Below, one piece after another: positions 30,564 to 38,722 of a stretch of 64,000 nucleotides of DNA. This DNA comes from Oceanibium sediminis (GTDB lineage Bacteria > Pseudomonadota > Alphaproteobacteria > Rhodobacterales > Rhodobacteraceae): contig NZ_QGNX01000001.1 of NCBI RefSeq assembly GCF_003265325.1, positions 1,054,001 to 1,118,000 of the forward strand, read 5' to 3'. The notes under the pieces are model-generated. The model was not told the origin of the DNA. It did no database searches and was given only the letters and a program-made list of their open reading frames with translations. Positions within the stretch are counted from its first letter, which is position 1. Each line of letters opens with the position of its first letter. The translations under genes were made by a program, and so were the position numbers.

Positions 30564-31439
30564 TCAGCGCAGGCGCCCCATGGCGGCGGTGGCCGAAAGC
30601 CGTGAGTCCCGCAGGTAGGCTTCCAGCGCATCGGGATCGGGGGTACCTTCGATCGTGCGTGTTTCCTCTGCCGCCAGGCCGCCGGTGATGAACAGCGTGT
30701 CCAGTCCTTCCGCGACGCCGCCCTTGATGTCGGTGCTGATGCCGTCGCCGATGCACAGGATCGCCTCGTCGCCGATCTGCTCCTTGCGGATAGCTTCGGC
30801 GCGCTGGCGCGACAGGCCGTATATCGGCGCATGGGGCTTGCCGAAGTAATAGGCGGGCCCGCCGAGCGACTCGTAGAACGCCGCCAGCGCGCCGGCGCAG
30901 TAGATCCGCTGATCGCCCACGTCCACGACCACGTCGGGATTGGCACAGAGCAGCTTCAGCCCGCGTTGCTTCGCGCGCATCAGGGTCAGGCGGTAATCCT
31001 CGGGGGTTTCGCTGCGATCGTCGAACAGCCCGGTGCAGACGACGCTGTCGGCGTCCTCCAGGGGGACACGCTCCACGTCCAGCGGGGTGCCATCCTCGGC
31101 CTGGAAGAACACGAGGTCACGTTCGGGGCCGATGTGGTGCACCTTCTTGCCGAACAGCCCCGCCGCCAGGGCCGCCTGCGCCGCATCCCCGGAGGAGGCG
31201 ATGTCGTCATAGCAGTCGTCGGGCGCGCCGAGGCCCTTCAGCTGTTCGGCCACCGCCCGGCGGGGGCGGGGGGAGTTGGTGACCAGGATGACCGTGCCCC
31301 CGGTCTTGCGGAAGGCGGTCAGCGCCGCGGCGGCGGCGGGGTGCACCCGCTTGCCGTCATGCAGGCAGCCCCACAGGTCACAGTAAAGCACGTCATATCG
31401 TGCGGAGATGTCGCTGAGCGCGGTGATGATCTGGGTCAT
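30564..31439 (-). CDS. HAD-IIA family hydrolase (TIGR01459 type)
   Basis: A 291-residue haloacid-dehalogenase-type phosphatase. The N-terminal motif is CDLWGCLHDG near residue 21, in place of the usual DxDxT. LVTNSPRPR is motif II, and GKPHAPIYG and CIGDGISTDIKGG are the C-terminal aspartate region. This matches the TIGR01459 subgroup seen mainly in alphaproteobacteria. The substrate is unknown. Confidence 0.87.
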   Translation of the reverse strand: MTQIITALSDISARYDVLYCDLWGCLHDGKRVHPAAAAALTAFRKTGGTVILVTNSPRPRRAVAEQLKGLGAPDDCYDDIASSGDAAQAALAAGLFGKKVHHIGPERDLVFFQAEDGTPLDVERVPLEDADSVVCTGLFDDRSETPEDYRLTLMRAKQRGLKLLCANPDVVVDVGDQRIYCAGALAAFYESLGGPAYYFGKPHAPIYGLSRQRAEAIRKEQIGDEAILCIGDGISTDIKGGVAEGLDTLFITGGLAAEETRTIEGTPDPDALEAYLRDSRLSATAAMGRLR

Positions 31440-31472
31440 GAGTGTTCTTTCCTGGCGGGGGGTGTCCGCCGA

Positions 31473-32474
31473 TTACCCGTCCAGCCGCCGGATCGCAAAT
31501 CCTTCTGCCTCCAGAAGGTCCAGCAGCCCGCCCGTGCCGCCCAGGTGCAGCGCCCCCACGGCGATGACGCGGTTGCCCTGCTCAAGCTTCGGGCGCAGGG
31601 TCTGCACCCAGGCGGTGTTGCGCGCCTCCAGGAGCAGGCCGGTGAAGGTCTCGGCCGCTTGCATGGCGGCTGTCGCCGAGGCCGCTTCCACGAAGGCATC
31701 TTCCGTCAGCACCATGGAAAAGGACCAGATCTGCATCACCTTACCGGCAAGGTAGAGCTGCTTTGTCGTTTCGAGGAAATCCTCCGCCATGGTGTAGGAC
31801 GGCAGGCCCATGCGCAGCATCTCCACCTGCTCGTCGTAGGGCACGTCGGAGAACAGGCCGAACACGTCATCGAAGCTTTCCAGCCCGCTGACCGGGATGT
31901 CGCGCGCCTTTGCGCCGGCCTCGATCCGCCGGTCCAGGATCTGCTTGCCGGAATACTGATCCTCCAGCACGCAGGCGGGGTTGGACAGGGTGATCATCAG
32001 GAACCACGGGGCGATCTGGTCGGCCAGGTCGGCGTCGATGCCCAGGGGGGCCGCCAGCTCCGTTATGGCGGCCCATTCGGCGGGCAGCAGCGAATCGCTC
32101 AGTCTGCGGTCGGGCGCGGCGAGGATCACCTCTGGGTTAAGGATCAGGTTGCGCATCATGCGCTGTTCTTCCTCGCGGGTGATTTCGATCAGCAGTTCCT
32201 CGGCCTCGGCAAGGCGGGCCATAAGCGCTGCGGGCGGGGTGGCGACGGCGTCCTCGGACAGGTGGATCGTGCCGAAGATGACCGAGCTCGCGCCATTCTT
32301 GGTGACCTCGAAAAAGCGGCCCTCGGGGTAGGGCTCGGCGTTGGCCATCTGCTCGACCTCGGCGCGGAAGTCCGGGGTCCAGTCCGCCGAAAGGTCGATG
32401 CCGTTGCACGCGGCGTAAGCGGCGGGCGTGAACACCGAAAGGACAAAGACGGACAAGGCGCGGACGAGGTGCAT
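31473..32474 (-). CDS. TraB/GumN family protein
   Basis: A 333-residue exported protein. The start at 32474 places a signal peptide (about 1-22, ending TPAAYAAC) at the N-terminus, possibly a lipoprotein. The mature part matches TraB/GumN: VIFGTIHLSEDAV near 75, ARLAEAEELLIEI, and the C-terminal VGALHLGGTGGLLDLLEAEGF. The fold is related to Tiki/EreA-type metalloenzymes; the role in bacteria is unclear. It heads the minus-strand run towards ltaE and is divergent from groES. Confidence 0.88.
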   Translation of the reverse strand: MHLVRALSVFVLSVFTPAAYAACNGIDLSADWTPDFRAEVEQMANAEPYPEGRFFEVTKNGASSVIFGTIHLSEDAVATPPAALMARLAEAEELLIEITREEEQRMMRNLILNPEVILAAPDRRLSDSLLPAEWAAITELAAPLGIDADLADQIAPWFLMITLSNPACVLEDQYSGKQILDRRIEAGAKARDIPVSGLESFDDVFGLFSDVPYDEQVEMLRMGLPSYTMAEDFLETTKQLYLAGKVMQIWSFSMVLTEDAFVEAASATAAMQAAETFTGLLLEARNTAWVQTLRPKLEQGNRVIAVGALHLGGTGGLLDLLEAEGFAIRRLDG

Positions 32475-32564
32475 TGGGCAGGCTCCAACTTCTGGCTCTG
32501 GGGCTGGGAGCGAGTATCGCGGGTTGCGGCGGAAATTCCACCTCCGAATGCGATGGCGCGGGGG

Positions 32565-32592
32565 TTGACTCGCTTGTTGGCGATGCCTATCT
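32565..32592 (+). promoter_or_regulatory. groESL promoter (sigma70/RpoH-like)
   Basis: TTGACT (32565-32570) and CTATCT (32587-32592) are separated by 16 bases. The -10 side (CCTATCT) fits the alphaproteobacterial RpoH pattern. The expected start falls at about 32599-32601, exactly at the left edge of the CIRCE element. Confidence 0.6.
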
Positions 32593-32600
32593 CCGCTTTG

Positions 32601-32627
32601 TTGGCACTCAGGGATGGGGAGTGCTAA
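32601..32627 (+). promoter_or_regulatory. CIRCE element (HrcA operator)
   Basis: TTGGCACTC-N9-GAGTGCTAA differs from the consensus TTAGCACTC-N9-GAGTGCTAA at one base. It lies 57 bases upstream of groES and is bound by the heat-shock repressor HrcA in bacteria that have it. Confidence 0.93.
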
Positions 32628-32683
32628 CCGAGCGGCTTTTCCCATCCACCTGACAATCTGGATAGCGAAGAGGAGCGATATCC

Positions 32684-32995
32684 ATGAACTTCACACCTCT
32701 GCACGACCGCGTGCTGGTCCGCCGCATCGAAGGCGAAGAAAAGACCGCAGGCGGGCTGATCATCCCTGACACCGCCAAGGAAAAGCCTGCCGAAGGCGAG
32801 ATCATCGCAGTAGGCGCCGGCGCCCGCGATGAAGATGGCGACCGCATTTCCATGGACGTCAAGGTCGGCGACCGCATCCTGTTTGGCAAATGGTCCGGCA
32901 CGGAAATCAAGATCGACGGTGAAGACCTGCTGATCATGAAAGAGAGCGACATCCTCGGCATCATGTCCGACAGCGCGGCTTCCGCAGCGGCCTGA
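32684..32995 (+). CDS. groS: Co-chaperonin GroES
   Basis: A 103-residue lid of the GroEL chaperonin. It opens [20 protein letters not shown], carries the mobile-loop region [14 protein letters not shown] at about 18-31, and ends with [13 protein letters not shown]. It is the first gene of the groESL operon under CIRCE and a likely heat-shock promoter. Confidence 0.98.
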   Translation: MNFTPLHDRVLVRRIEGEEKTAGGLIIPDTAKEKPAEGEIIAVGAGARDEDGDRISMDVKVGDRILFGKWSGTEIKIDGEDLLIMKESDILGIMSDSAASAAA

Positions 32996-33045
32996 AGGCC
33001 TGACGCCGACTGATCCGAAACTCAAGACTGACGGAGACTTAACGA

Positions 33046-34689
33046 ATGTCCGCTAAAGACGTCAAATTCAACACGCACGCCCGTGACAAGATGATGAAGG
33101 GTATCGATACCCTTGCAAACGCTGTCCGTGTGACGCTGGGCCCCAAAGGCCGCAACGTGGTGCTCGACAAATCCTTCGGTGCACCGCGCATCACCAAAGA
33201 CGGTGTGTCCGTGGCCAAGGAAATCGAACTTGAGGACAAGTTCGAGAACATGGGCGCCCAGATGGTCCGCGAAGTTGCTTCGCGCACCAACGACACTGCC
33301 GGTGACGGCACCACCACCGCCACCGTTCTGGCCCATGCCATCGTCAAGGAAGGCATGAAGTCCGTTGCCGCCGGCATGAACCCGATGGATGTGAAGCGCG
33401 GCATCGACCTGGCCGTGACCAAGGCTGTCCAGTCGATCAAAGACGCGTCCCGTGCCGTTTCCGGTTCGGACGAAGTTGCCCAGGTTGGCACCATCTCCGC
33501 CAACGGCGAATCCGAGATCGGCCGCCAGATCGCTGACGCGATGCAGAAGGTCGGCAACGAGGGTGTCATCACCGTCGAAGAGAACAAGGGCCTCGAGACC
33601 GAGACCGATGTTGTCGAAGGCATGCAGTTCGACCGTGGCTACCTGTCGCCCTACTTCATCACCAACGCCGACAAGATGACGACCGAGCTCGACGACGCCG
33701 TCATCCTGCTGCACGAGAAGAAGCTCTCCTCGCTTCAGCCGATGGTTCCGCTGCTCGAAACCGTGATCCAGTCCGGCAAGCCGCTGCTGATCATCGCGGA
33801 AGACGTGGACGGCGAAGCCCTGGCGACCCTGGTCGTCAACAAGCTGCGTGGTGGCCTGAAGATCGCTGCCGTCAAGGCGCCGGGCTTCGGTGATCGCCGC
33901 AAGGCCATGTTGCAGGACATCGCCATTCTGACCGGTGGTCAGGTGATCTCCGAAGACCTGGGCATGAAGCTCGAGTCCGTGACCATGGACATGCTGGGTT
34001 CGGCCAAGAAGGTGTCCATCACCAAGGACGAGACTACCATCGTCGACGGCGCTGGCGAAAAAGCCGAGATCGAAGCACGGGTCACCCAGATCCGCGCGCA
34101 GATCGAGGAAACCACCTCCGACTACGACCGTGAGAAGCTGCAGGAGCGTCTGGCCAAGCTGGCTGGCGGTGTTGCCGTGATCCGCGTTGGCGGTGCGACC
34201 GAAGTCGAAGTGAAAGAGCGCAAGGACCGCGTTGACGATGCCCTGAACGCGACCCGTGCGGCCGTGCAGGAAGGTATCGTCGTCGGTGGCGGTGTTGCCC
34301 TGGTTCAGGCGGCGAAGTCGCTGCTCGACATGACCGGTGCAAACTCCGATCAGGACGCTGGTATCGCCATCGTGCGCCGCGCGCTGGAAGCGCCGCTGCG
34401 TCAGATCGCGGAAAACGCCGGTGTCGACGGTGCGGTTGTGGCTGGCAAGATCCGCGAAAGCGACGATCTGGCCTTCGGCTTCAACGCTCAGACCGAAGAA
34501 TATGGCGACATGTTCAAGTTCGGTGTGATCGACCCCGCCAAAGTGGTGCGTACCGCTCTTGAGGACGCTGCCTCGGTTGCCGGTCTGCTGATCACCACCG
34601 AAGCCATGGTCGCCGACAAGCCCGCCAAGGAAGGCGCAGGCGCTGGTGGCGGCATGCCCGACATGGGCGGCATGGGCGGCATGATGTAA
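33046..34689 (+). CDS. groL: Chaperonin GroEL
   Basis: A 547-residue 60-kDa chaperonin. It has [17 protein letters not shown] near residue 31, the ATP-binding [11 protein letters not shown] near 86, [16 protein letters not shown] near 190, and a Gly/Met C-terminal tail ([13 protein letters not shown]). It lies 50 bases after groES and is followed by a strong terminator. Confidence 0.99.
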   Translation: MSAKDVKFNTHARDKMMKGIDTLANAVRVTLGPKGRNVVLDKSFGAPRITKDGVSVAKEIELEDKFENMGAQMVREVASRTNDTAGDGTTTATVLAHAIVKEGMKSVAAGMNPMDVKRGIDLAVTKAVQSIKDASRAVSGSDEVAQVGTISANGESEIGRQIADAMQKVGNEGVITVEENKGLETETDVVEGMQFDRGYLSPYFITNADKMTTELDDAVILLHEKKLSSLQPMVPLLETVIQSGKPLLIIAEDVDGEALATLVVNKLRGGLKIAAVKAPGFGDRRKAMLQDIAILTGGQVISEDLGMKLESVTMDMLGSAKKVSITKDETTIVDGAGEKAEIEARVTQIRAQIEETTSDYDREKLQERLAKLAGGVAVIRVGGATEVEVKERKDRVDDALNATRAAVQEGIVVGGGVALVQAAKSLLDMTGANSDQDAGIAIVRRALEAPLRQIAENAGVDGAVVAGKIRESDDLAFGFNAQTEEYGDMFKFGVIDPAKVVRTALEDAASVAGLLITTEAMVADKPAKEGAGAGGGMPDMGGMGGMM

Positions 34690-34715
34690 GCTGCGCCCAA
34701 AGGTGCTGATTTCGG

Positions 34716-34742
34716 AAGGGGCCCCCTCGCGGGGCCCCTTTT
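34716..34742 (+). terminator. groESL terminator
   Basis: A 10-bp perfect stem AAGGGGCCCC/GGGGCCCCTT with loop CTCGC is followed by further T residues, 26 bases after the groEL stop. Confidence 0.93.
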
Positions 34743-34769
34743 GCGTTCCGGCAGCAGCGGGCACCGTAG

Positions 34770-34791
34770 GGTGGGTTCCTGTGAACCCACC
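34770..34791. repeat. Small hairpin with REP-like GGTGGGTTC arms
   Basis: GGTGGGTTC (34770-34778) and GAACCCACC (34783-34791) form a 9-bp stem with a 4-base loop, preceded by GTA. Such GTAGGGTGGG.../...CCCACC hairpins are widespread as dispersed palindromes in proteobacterial genomes. Only one copy is seen here. It sits in the convergent spacer after groEL and may end the GNAT transcript. Confidence 0.5.
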
Positions 34792-34813
34792 ATCCCCGGC
34801 GGGCCGGGCGGTG

Positions 34814-35335
34814 CTACAGCCGTCGCTTGAGGAACACCATCACCCGCCCGAGGTCGGGGTATTGATCGTAGGTCGTGCTTTCCGGGAAGGGCGGCACCTT
34901 TTCGAACCCGAGCGAGGTGTAGAGGCCGAGCATCTCATGGTTGTTGCGCAGGGTATCGACCAGCAGCTCCCAAAGCCCCATGGCGCGCGCCGCGTCGATC
35001 CGCATCTCCACCAGCCGCCGCCCCACGCCATGCCCGCGCGCCGCGTCGCGAACGAACAGCCGCTTCAACTCACCCCGCGTGGGGCCGATCGCCTTGAGCA
35101 TGCCGCAGCCCAGCAGTGCGCCCTGCGCGTCATGCGCCAGAACCGTCGCGCCCCGTGGCGGCAGGAAATCCCCCGCGTTGTCCCAGTAGTCCTGCAAAAG
35201 CGTGTCGATGTCGAAGGCAGGTCCGCCGGCGGCGTCGATCCGCGCGACGATGAAGTGGTAGTACTCGCGCAGCAGCGCCGTCATCGCGGCGCGGTCTTCC
35301 GGAGGGGTTTCGAGCAGGCTGTAGGTAGGTGTCAT
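34814..35335 (-). CDS. GNAT family N-acetyltransferase
   Basis: A 173-residue acetyltransferase. The acetyl-CoA-binding motif A is RDAARGHGVGRRLVE near residue 95, followed by LVDTLRNNHEMLGLYTSLGFEKV. The substrate cannot be named. It is 24 bases upstream of the RNase T2 stop on the other side and is oriented towards groEL. Confidence 0.87.
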   Translation of the reverse strand: MTPTYSLLETPPEDRAAMTALLREYYHFIVARIDAAGGPAFDIDTLLQDYWDNAGDFLPPRGATVLAHDAQGALLGCGMLKAIGPTRGELKRLFVRDAARGHGVGRRLVEMRIDAARAMGLWELLVDTLRNNHEMLGLYTSLGFEKVPPFPESTTYDQYPDLGRVMVFLKRRL

Positions 35336-35359
35336 GGGCGTTCCCCGGTGAGCGTTGCG

Positions 35360-36010
35360 TCAGCGTATGGGCGGGACCAGGACGGTGCGCGCGCCGCAAT
35401 CGCGGCGCACGTCCTCGCCGCAGGTCCGCGGCTGCAGATCCCGGGTCAGGCAGATCTGCGCCTCCTGTAGGCGGCCGGCGCGGCAGGTAATGGTGATGCC
35501 ATCCGGTTTCAGCGCCGGGTTCGCCTCCAGGAAGGCGGCCTCGACCACCTCGGGGGGGATATCCATCGCGCGGGGCAGGGCGCGCAGCACCTCGGGTCGC
35601 GCGATGCCGTCATAGGCCCGGCGCGCGGCGTCGAAATAGGCGTCCGGGTCCAGCCCCGAGCATCGCCCGTGCTTCTTCCACTGGTACCAGGCCAGCCCGC
35701 CGGACCCCATGATATCCGCCATCGCGCCGGTCTGGCGGCGCGTCGGGTCCCGCTCGGCGGTCCGGCAGAAAGAGGGCCAGCCAGCCTCGTACTGGGGCCA
35801 GAGCCCGTGCAGCGTGAAGCCGTGGCCCTGCTCAGGCGCGCATTGCTCCGCGTCCCGCGCGTCGCCCTCATGGGCGCACCAGGATGGCGTCCAGCTCAGC
35901 GCCAGGACGTAGTAATCGAAGTCCCCGGCCCGCTCTCCCTCCGCGCGGGCGGGCAGGCTGGCGCAGAGCGCGGCGGCAAAGGCGGCGCACAGGATCGTCA
36001 GGCGGTGCAT
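35360..36010 (-). CDS. Ribonuclease T2 family protein (RNase I-like)
   Basis: A 216-residue secreted ribonuclease. The start at 36010 exposes a signal peptide (about 1-23, ending PARAEG). Both catalytic segments are intact: HGFTLHGLWPQ near residue 65 (CAS I) and WKKHGRCSG near residue 110 (CAS II). Several cysteines suggest disulfides, as expected in the periplasm. Family members cleave single-stranded RNA through 2',3'-cyclic phosphates. Confidence 0.92.
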   Translation of the reverse strand: MHRLTILCAAFAAALCASLPARAEGERAGDFDYYVLALSWTPSWCAHEGDARDAEQCAPEQGHGFTLHGLWPQYEAGWPSFCRTAERDPTRRQTGAMADIMGSGGLAWYQWKKHGRCSGLDPDAYFDAARRAYDGIARPEVLRALPRAMDIPPEVVEAAFLEANPALKPDGITITCRAGRLQEAQICLTRDLQPRTCGEDVRRDCGARTVLVPPIR

Positions 36011-36148
36011 CTTGGCTCTTCCCCTAGGCATTGCCCATGTGTATAACGCCCCCGACGTCCCCCCGAAAGCTGCAGACTACGGCCCAGGCCAAAGCGGTTT
36101 CCGCCCCGGGACCCCCGTGTTTGAATTCGTGATCGAAAGGAGGCCCCG

Positions 36149-36919
36149 ATGGCCCTGCCCCTTATGCAAAAAGCGACGGCCGTCTGGCTGGTCGACAATA
36201 CCACGCTGTCCTTCAAGCAGATCGCCGATTTCACCGGCCTGCACGAGCTTGAGGTCAACGGCATCGCGGACGGTGAAGTTGCCCAGGGCATCAAGGGTTT
36301 TGACCCGATCGCCAACAACCAGCTGACCGCCGATGAGATCAAGCGCTGCGAGGCCGACCCGAGGGCCAAGCTGCAACTGATGCACAACCCCGCCGCCGAG
36401 GGCGAAGAGCGCCGCAAGGGCCCGCGCTACACCCCGCTGTCCAAGCGCCAGGACCGCCCGGCCGCGATCGCCTGGCTGGTGAAGTTCCACCCCGAGCTGA
36501 GCGATGCGCAGATCTCCAAGCTGGTGGGCACCACGAAGCCGACGATCCAGACCATCCGTGAGCGCACGCACTGGAACATGGCCAACATCCAGCCCGTCGA
36601 TCCGGTGGCGCTGGGCCTGACCAAGCAGGTTGAGCTGGACGCCGCCGTGGCTAAGGCCGCGAAGAAGGCGGCCAAGGACGGCAACGCCATGACCGATGAC
36701 GAGCGCATGAAGCTGGTCTCGACCGAGCAGTCCCTGCAGATGGAAGACGAGCCGAAGGTCCCCTCCAACATCGCCGGGTTCGAAAGCTTTACGCTGGGCG
36801 GGTCTGACAAGTCCGACGATGAGGACGATGACGATCCGCGCGGCAAGACCCCGCTGGACGCCGACAGCCTGTTCAACCTGCCCAAGTCCAGCCCGGACGA
36901 CGACGAAGACGAAGATTGA
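36149..36919 (+). CDS. trcR: Cell-cycle transcriptional regulator TrcR (DUF1013)
   Basis: A 256-residue DUF1013 protein, a family restricted to alphaproteobacteria. Two helix-turn-helix-like segments are visible: LSFKQIADFTGLHELEVNGIAD near residue 22 and LSDAQISKLVGTTKPTIQTIRE near 115. The C-terminus is strongly acidic (DDEDDDDPRG, SSPDDDEDED). The gene follows the RNase gene divergently and is followed by a long hairpin at 37006-37037. Confidence 0.87.
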   Translation: MALPLMQKATAVWLVDNTTLSFKQIADFTGLHELEVNGIADGEVAQGIKGFDPIANNQLTADEIKRCEADPRAKLQLMHNPAAEGEERRKGPRYTPLSKRQDRPAAIAWLVKFHPELSDAQISKLVGTTKPTIQTIRERTHWNMANIQPVDPVALGLTKQVELDAAVAKAAKKAAKDGNAMTDDERMKLVSTEQSLQMEDEPKVPSNIAGFESFTLGGSDKSDDEDDDDPRGKTPLDADSLFNLPKSSPDDDEDED

Positions 36920-37005
36920 CTTTGCCGCCGCCGGACGCTCCCCTTCCGTTGAAATGATCGGGGCGTGGTCCATTGGCGGACAGGCAAGGAAGAGACACGG
37001 TAAAA

Positions 37006-37037
37006 GACAGGCCCACGCTTCGCGGCGTGGGCCTGTC
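37006..37037. terminator. 13-bp perfect hairpin between trcR and the glycosyltransferase pair
   Basis: GACAGGCCCACGC (37006-37018) and GCGTGGGCCTGTC (37025-37037) are perfectly complementary with a 6-base loop. On the plus strand no T-run follows; on the minus strand TTTT does. It may end trcR transcripts without a clear U-tract, or block antisense reading. Confidence 0.6.
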
Positions 37038-37177
37038 GGCATTCAGCGCCCCGCGGATGACGCGGGGCCGGGCATTCGCCGCCATGGGCGCATCGCCCCG
37101 GGGCCTGAGCGCCTCTGCTCCGCGTGAACCGCTGTCCCCCTCGGCATGGCGGAAAGCCGCGGAGGGGGCATTGCTGG

Positions 37178-38722
37178 ATGGCTGAGCACCTGCGCCGCTT
37201 GCTGCCGTTCGTTCTGATCCCGCTCGGGGTCGTCCTCGCGTTCAATTTCTATGCCGCGGATGTGCTGCAAACGCCGTTCGGGCCGCTGGTCCACCTGGAA
37301 GACGACAACATGATCACCCTGCGCGTGGCGCAGGTGATGCATGAGACGGGGCGGCCCTATTTCAATCCGGGCGAGCCGGTGGCCGCCAATACCTCGCTGT
37401 TCTGGCCGATCCTGATGTCGCCCCTGTTCGGCCTGCTCCCGCCCGAGGTGGTGCCGGGGGTCCTGTTCATGCTGTCCTGCGTGATGAGCGTGCTCAGCGC
37501 GACGCTGGCCGCCAGCCTCGTCAGGCCGGCGGTGGCGCAAGTGCTGGTGTTCGCGGCGGTCCTGCTCAGCCCCGGTTTCATCAAGTACGGCGGCAGCGGG
37601 TGGGAGCATATCCCCCAGACGCTGGTGGTGACTTTCGGCTTCTGGCTGATCCTGCGGAATTCCGCCCGCACGAGCTGGCGCGATGCGGCGGGGTTCCTTG
37701 CGGTCAGCCTCGGCTTTGCCTTTCGCCTCGATGCCGCGGTGCTGGTGGCGGGCGTCTGGGGGCTGTTCGTGCTGCGGCATGGGCGCGCGCACCCGGTCCG
37801 GGTCGGCGCGATCAGCCTGTTCGCGCTGCTCCTGCCCGCGCTCTACCTGGTGCTGATGCTGCGCTACTACGGCGACGTGGTCCCGAACACCTTCTACCTG
37901 AAGGAAAGCGGCCCCGGGGAAATCGGGCAGGGACTGCGCTACCTCGCCACGCCCCGGCTGGCGGGGCTGGGGCCGGTCCTTGTCGCGGCGGCGGCGCTGT
38001 TGTGGCTGCGCAAGCCCGGGGCCAAAGGGGCGGACCTGGCGGTGTCGCTGGTCCTGCTCGCCTACGTCGCGGCGATGTCGTTGTCTGGGGGGGATATCTT
38101 CAGCGCGGGGCGGTTCTTCCTGGTCGTCCTGCCGGTGGCGACCGCGCTGGTCGTGCGCGCGATGGAGGGCGCCGCCCTGCAAGGCGCCGTGGCAGCGGCG
38201 ATCCTGGCCGGAGGCATCGCGACAGGAGGTGCGCCGAACTGGCGCGGCCCGATCGACACGCGCACCGCCGAGAGTGGGCCGGCCAACAAGATGGCGAGCC
38301 ATGTCGCGCTGACGCAGTTGATCGCCGATCGCCTGTCGCCGCAGGACGGCTCCATCGGGCTGCACCGCCTTGGCATGGGCTATCACCTGCCCGATTTCCA
38401 TATCGTGGATTTCCTCGGCAAGGCCGAGCCCCATATCGCCCGCACGGCCCCGCAGCGCGGGCCCAAGGGGCACAACAAATGGGACTACGACCATGCCTTC
38501 GCGACCTACGACATCGCCGCCGCGCCCTTCCCGATGTCCGAGGCCGACTTGCTGCAGTACGAGGACCTGCCGCCGCACAACTGGATGTATCTGTGGATCT
38601 TCGGGCGCAAGCTGCTGACCGATCCGGAGTATGTTCTGCTTTCCCCCGAAGCACTTGGTGGCAGTCAGACTGACTGGGGCCTGTTCGTGCGCACCGACCT
38701 GGCTGCAAGGATGAAACAATGA
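37178..38722 (+). CDS. GT-C type membrane glycosyltransferase-like protein, copy 1
   Basis: A 514-residue polytopic protein with about ten hydrophobic helices. After the first helix comes HLEDDNMITLRVAQVMHETG, an acidic DD motif in the first periplasmic loop as in GT-C (lipid-phosphosugar-dependent) transferases. The C-terminal 130 residues are soluble (DGSIGLHRLGMGYHLPDFH, DFLGKAEPHIAR, GHNKWDYDHAFATYDIAAAP). The start at 37178 has GGAGGGGG upstream. It overlaps the next gene by four bases, and the two proteins are paralogues along their full length. The sugar donor and acceptor are unknown; the resemblance to mycobacterial AftB-like proteins is my impression only. Confidence 0.75.
   Translation: MAEHLRRLLPFVLIPLGVVLAFNFYAADVLQTPFGPLVHLEDDNMITLRVAQVMHETGRPYFNPGEPVAANTSLFWPILMSPLFGLLPPEVVPGVLFMLSCVMSVLSATLAASLVRPAVAQVLVFAAVLLSPGFIKYGGSGWEHIPQTLVVTFGFWLILRNSARTSWRDAAGFLAVSLGFAFRLDAAVLVAGVWGLFVLRHGRAHPVRVGAISLFALLLPALYLVLMLRYYGDVVPNTFYLKESGPGEIGQGLRYLATPRLAGLGPVLVAAAALLWLRKPGAKGADLAVSLVLLAYVAAMSLSGGDIFSAGRFFLVVLPVATALVVRAMEGAALQGAVAAAILAGGIATGGAPNWRGPIDTRTAESGPANKMASHVALTQLIADRLSPQDGSIGLHRLGMGYHLPDFHIVDFLGKAEPHIARTAPQRGPKGHNKWDYDHAFATYDIAAAPFPMSEADLLQYEDLPPHNWMYLWIFGRKLLTDPEYVLLSPEALGGSQTDWGLFVRTDLAARMKQ

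Noticed and set aside
33022-34764. 580-codon frame antisense to groEL
   Set aside because: groEL itself is certain; long antisense frames over groEL are a known codon-use artefact.
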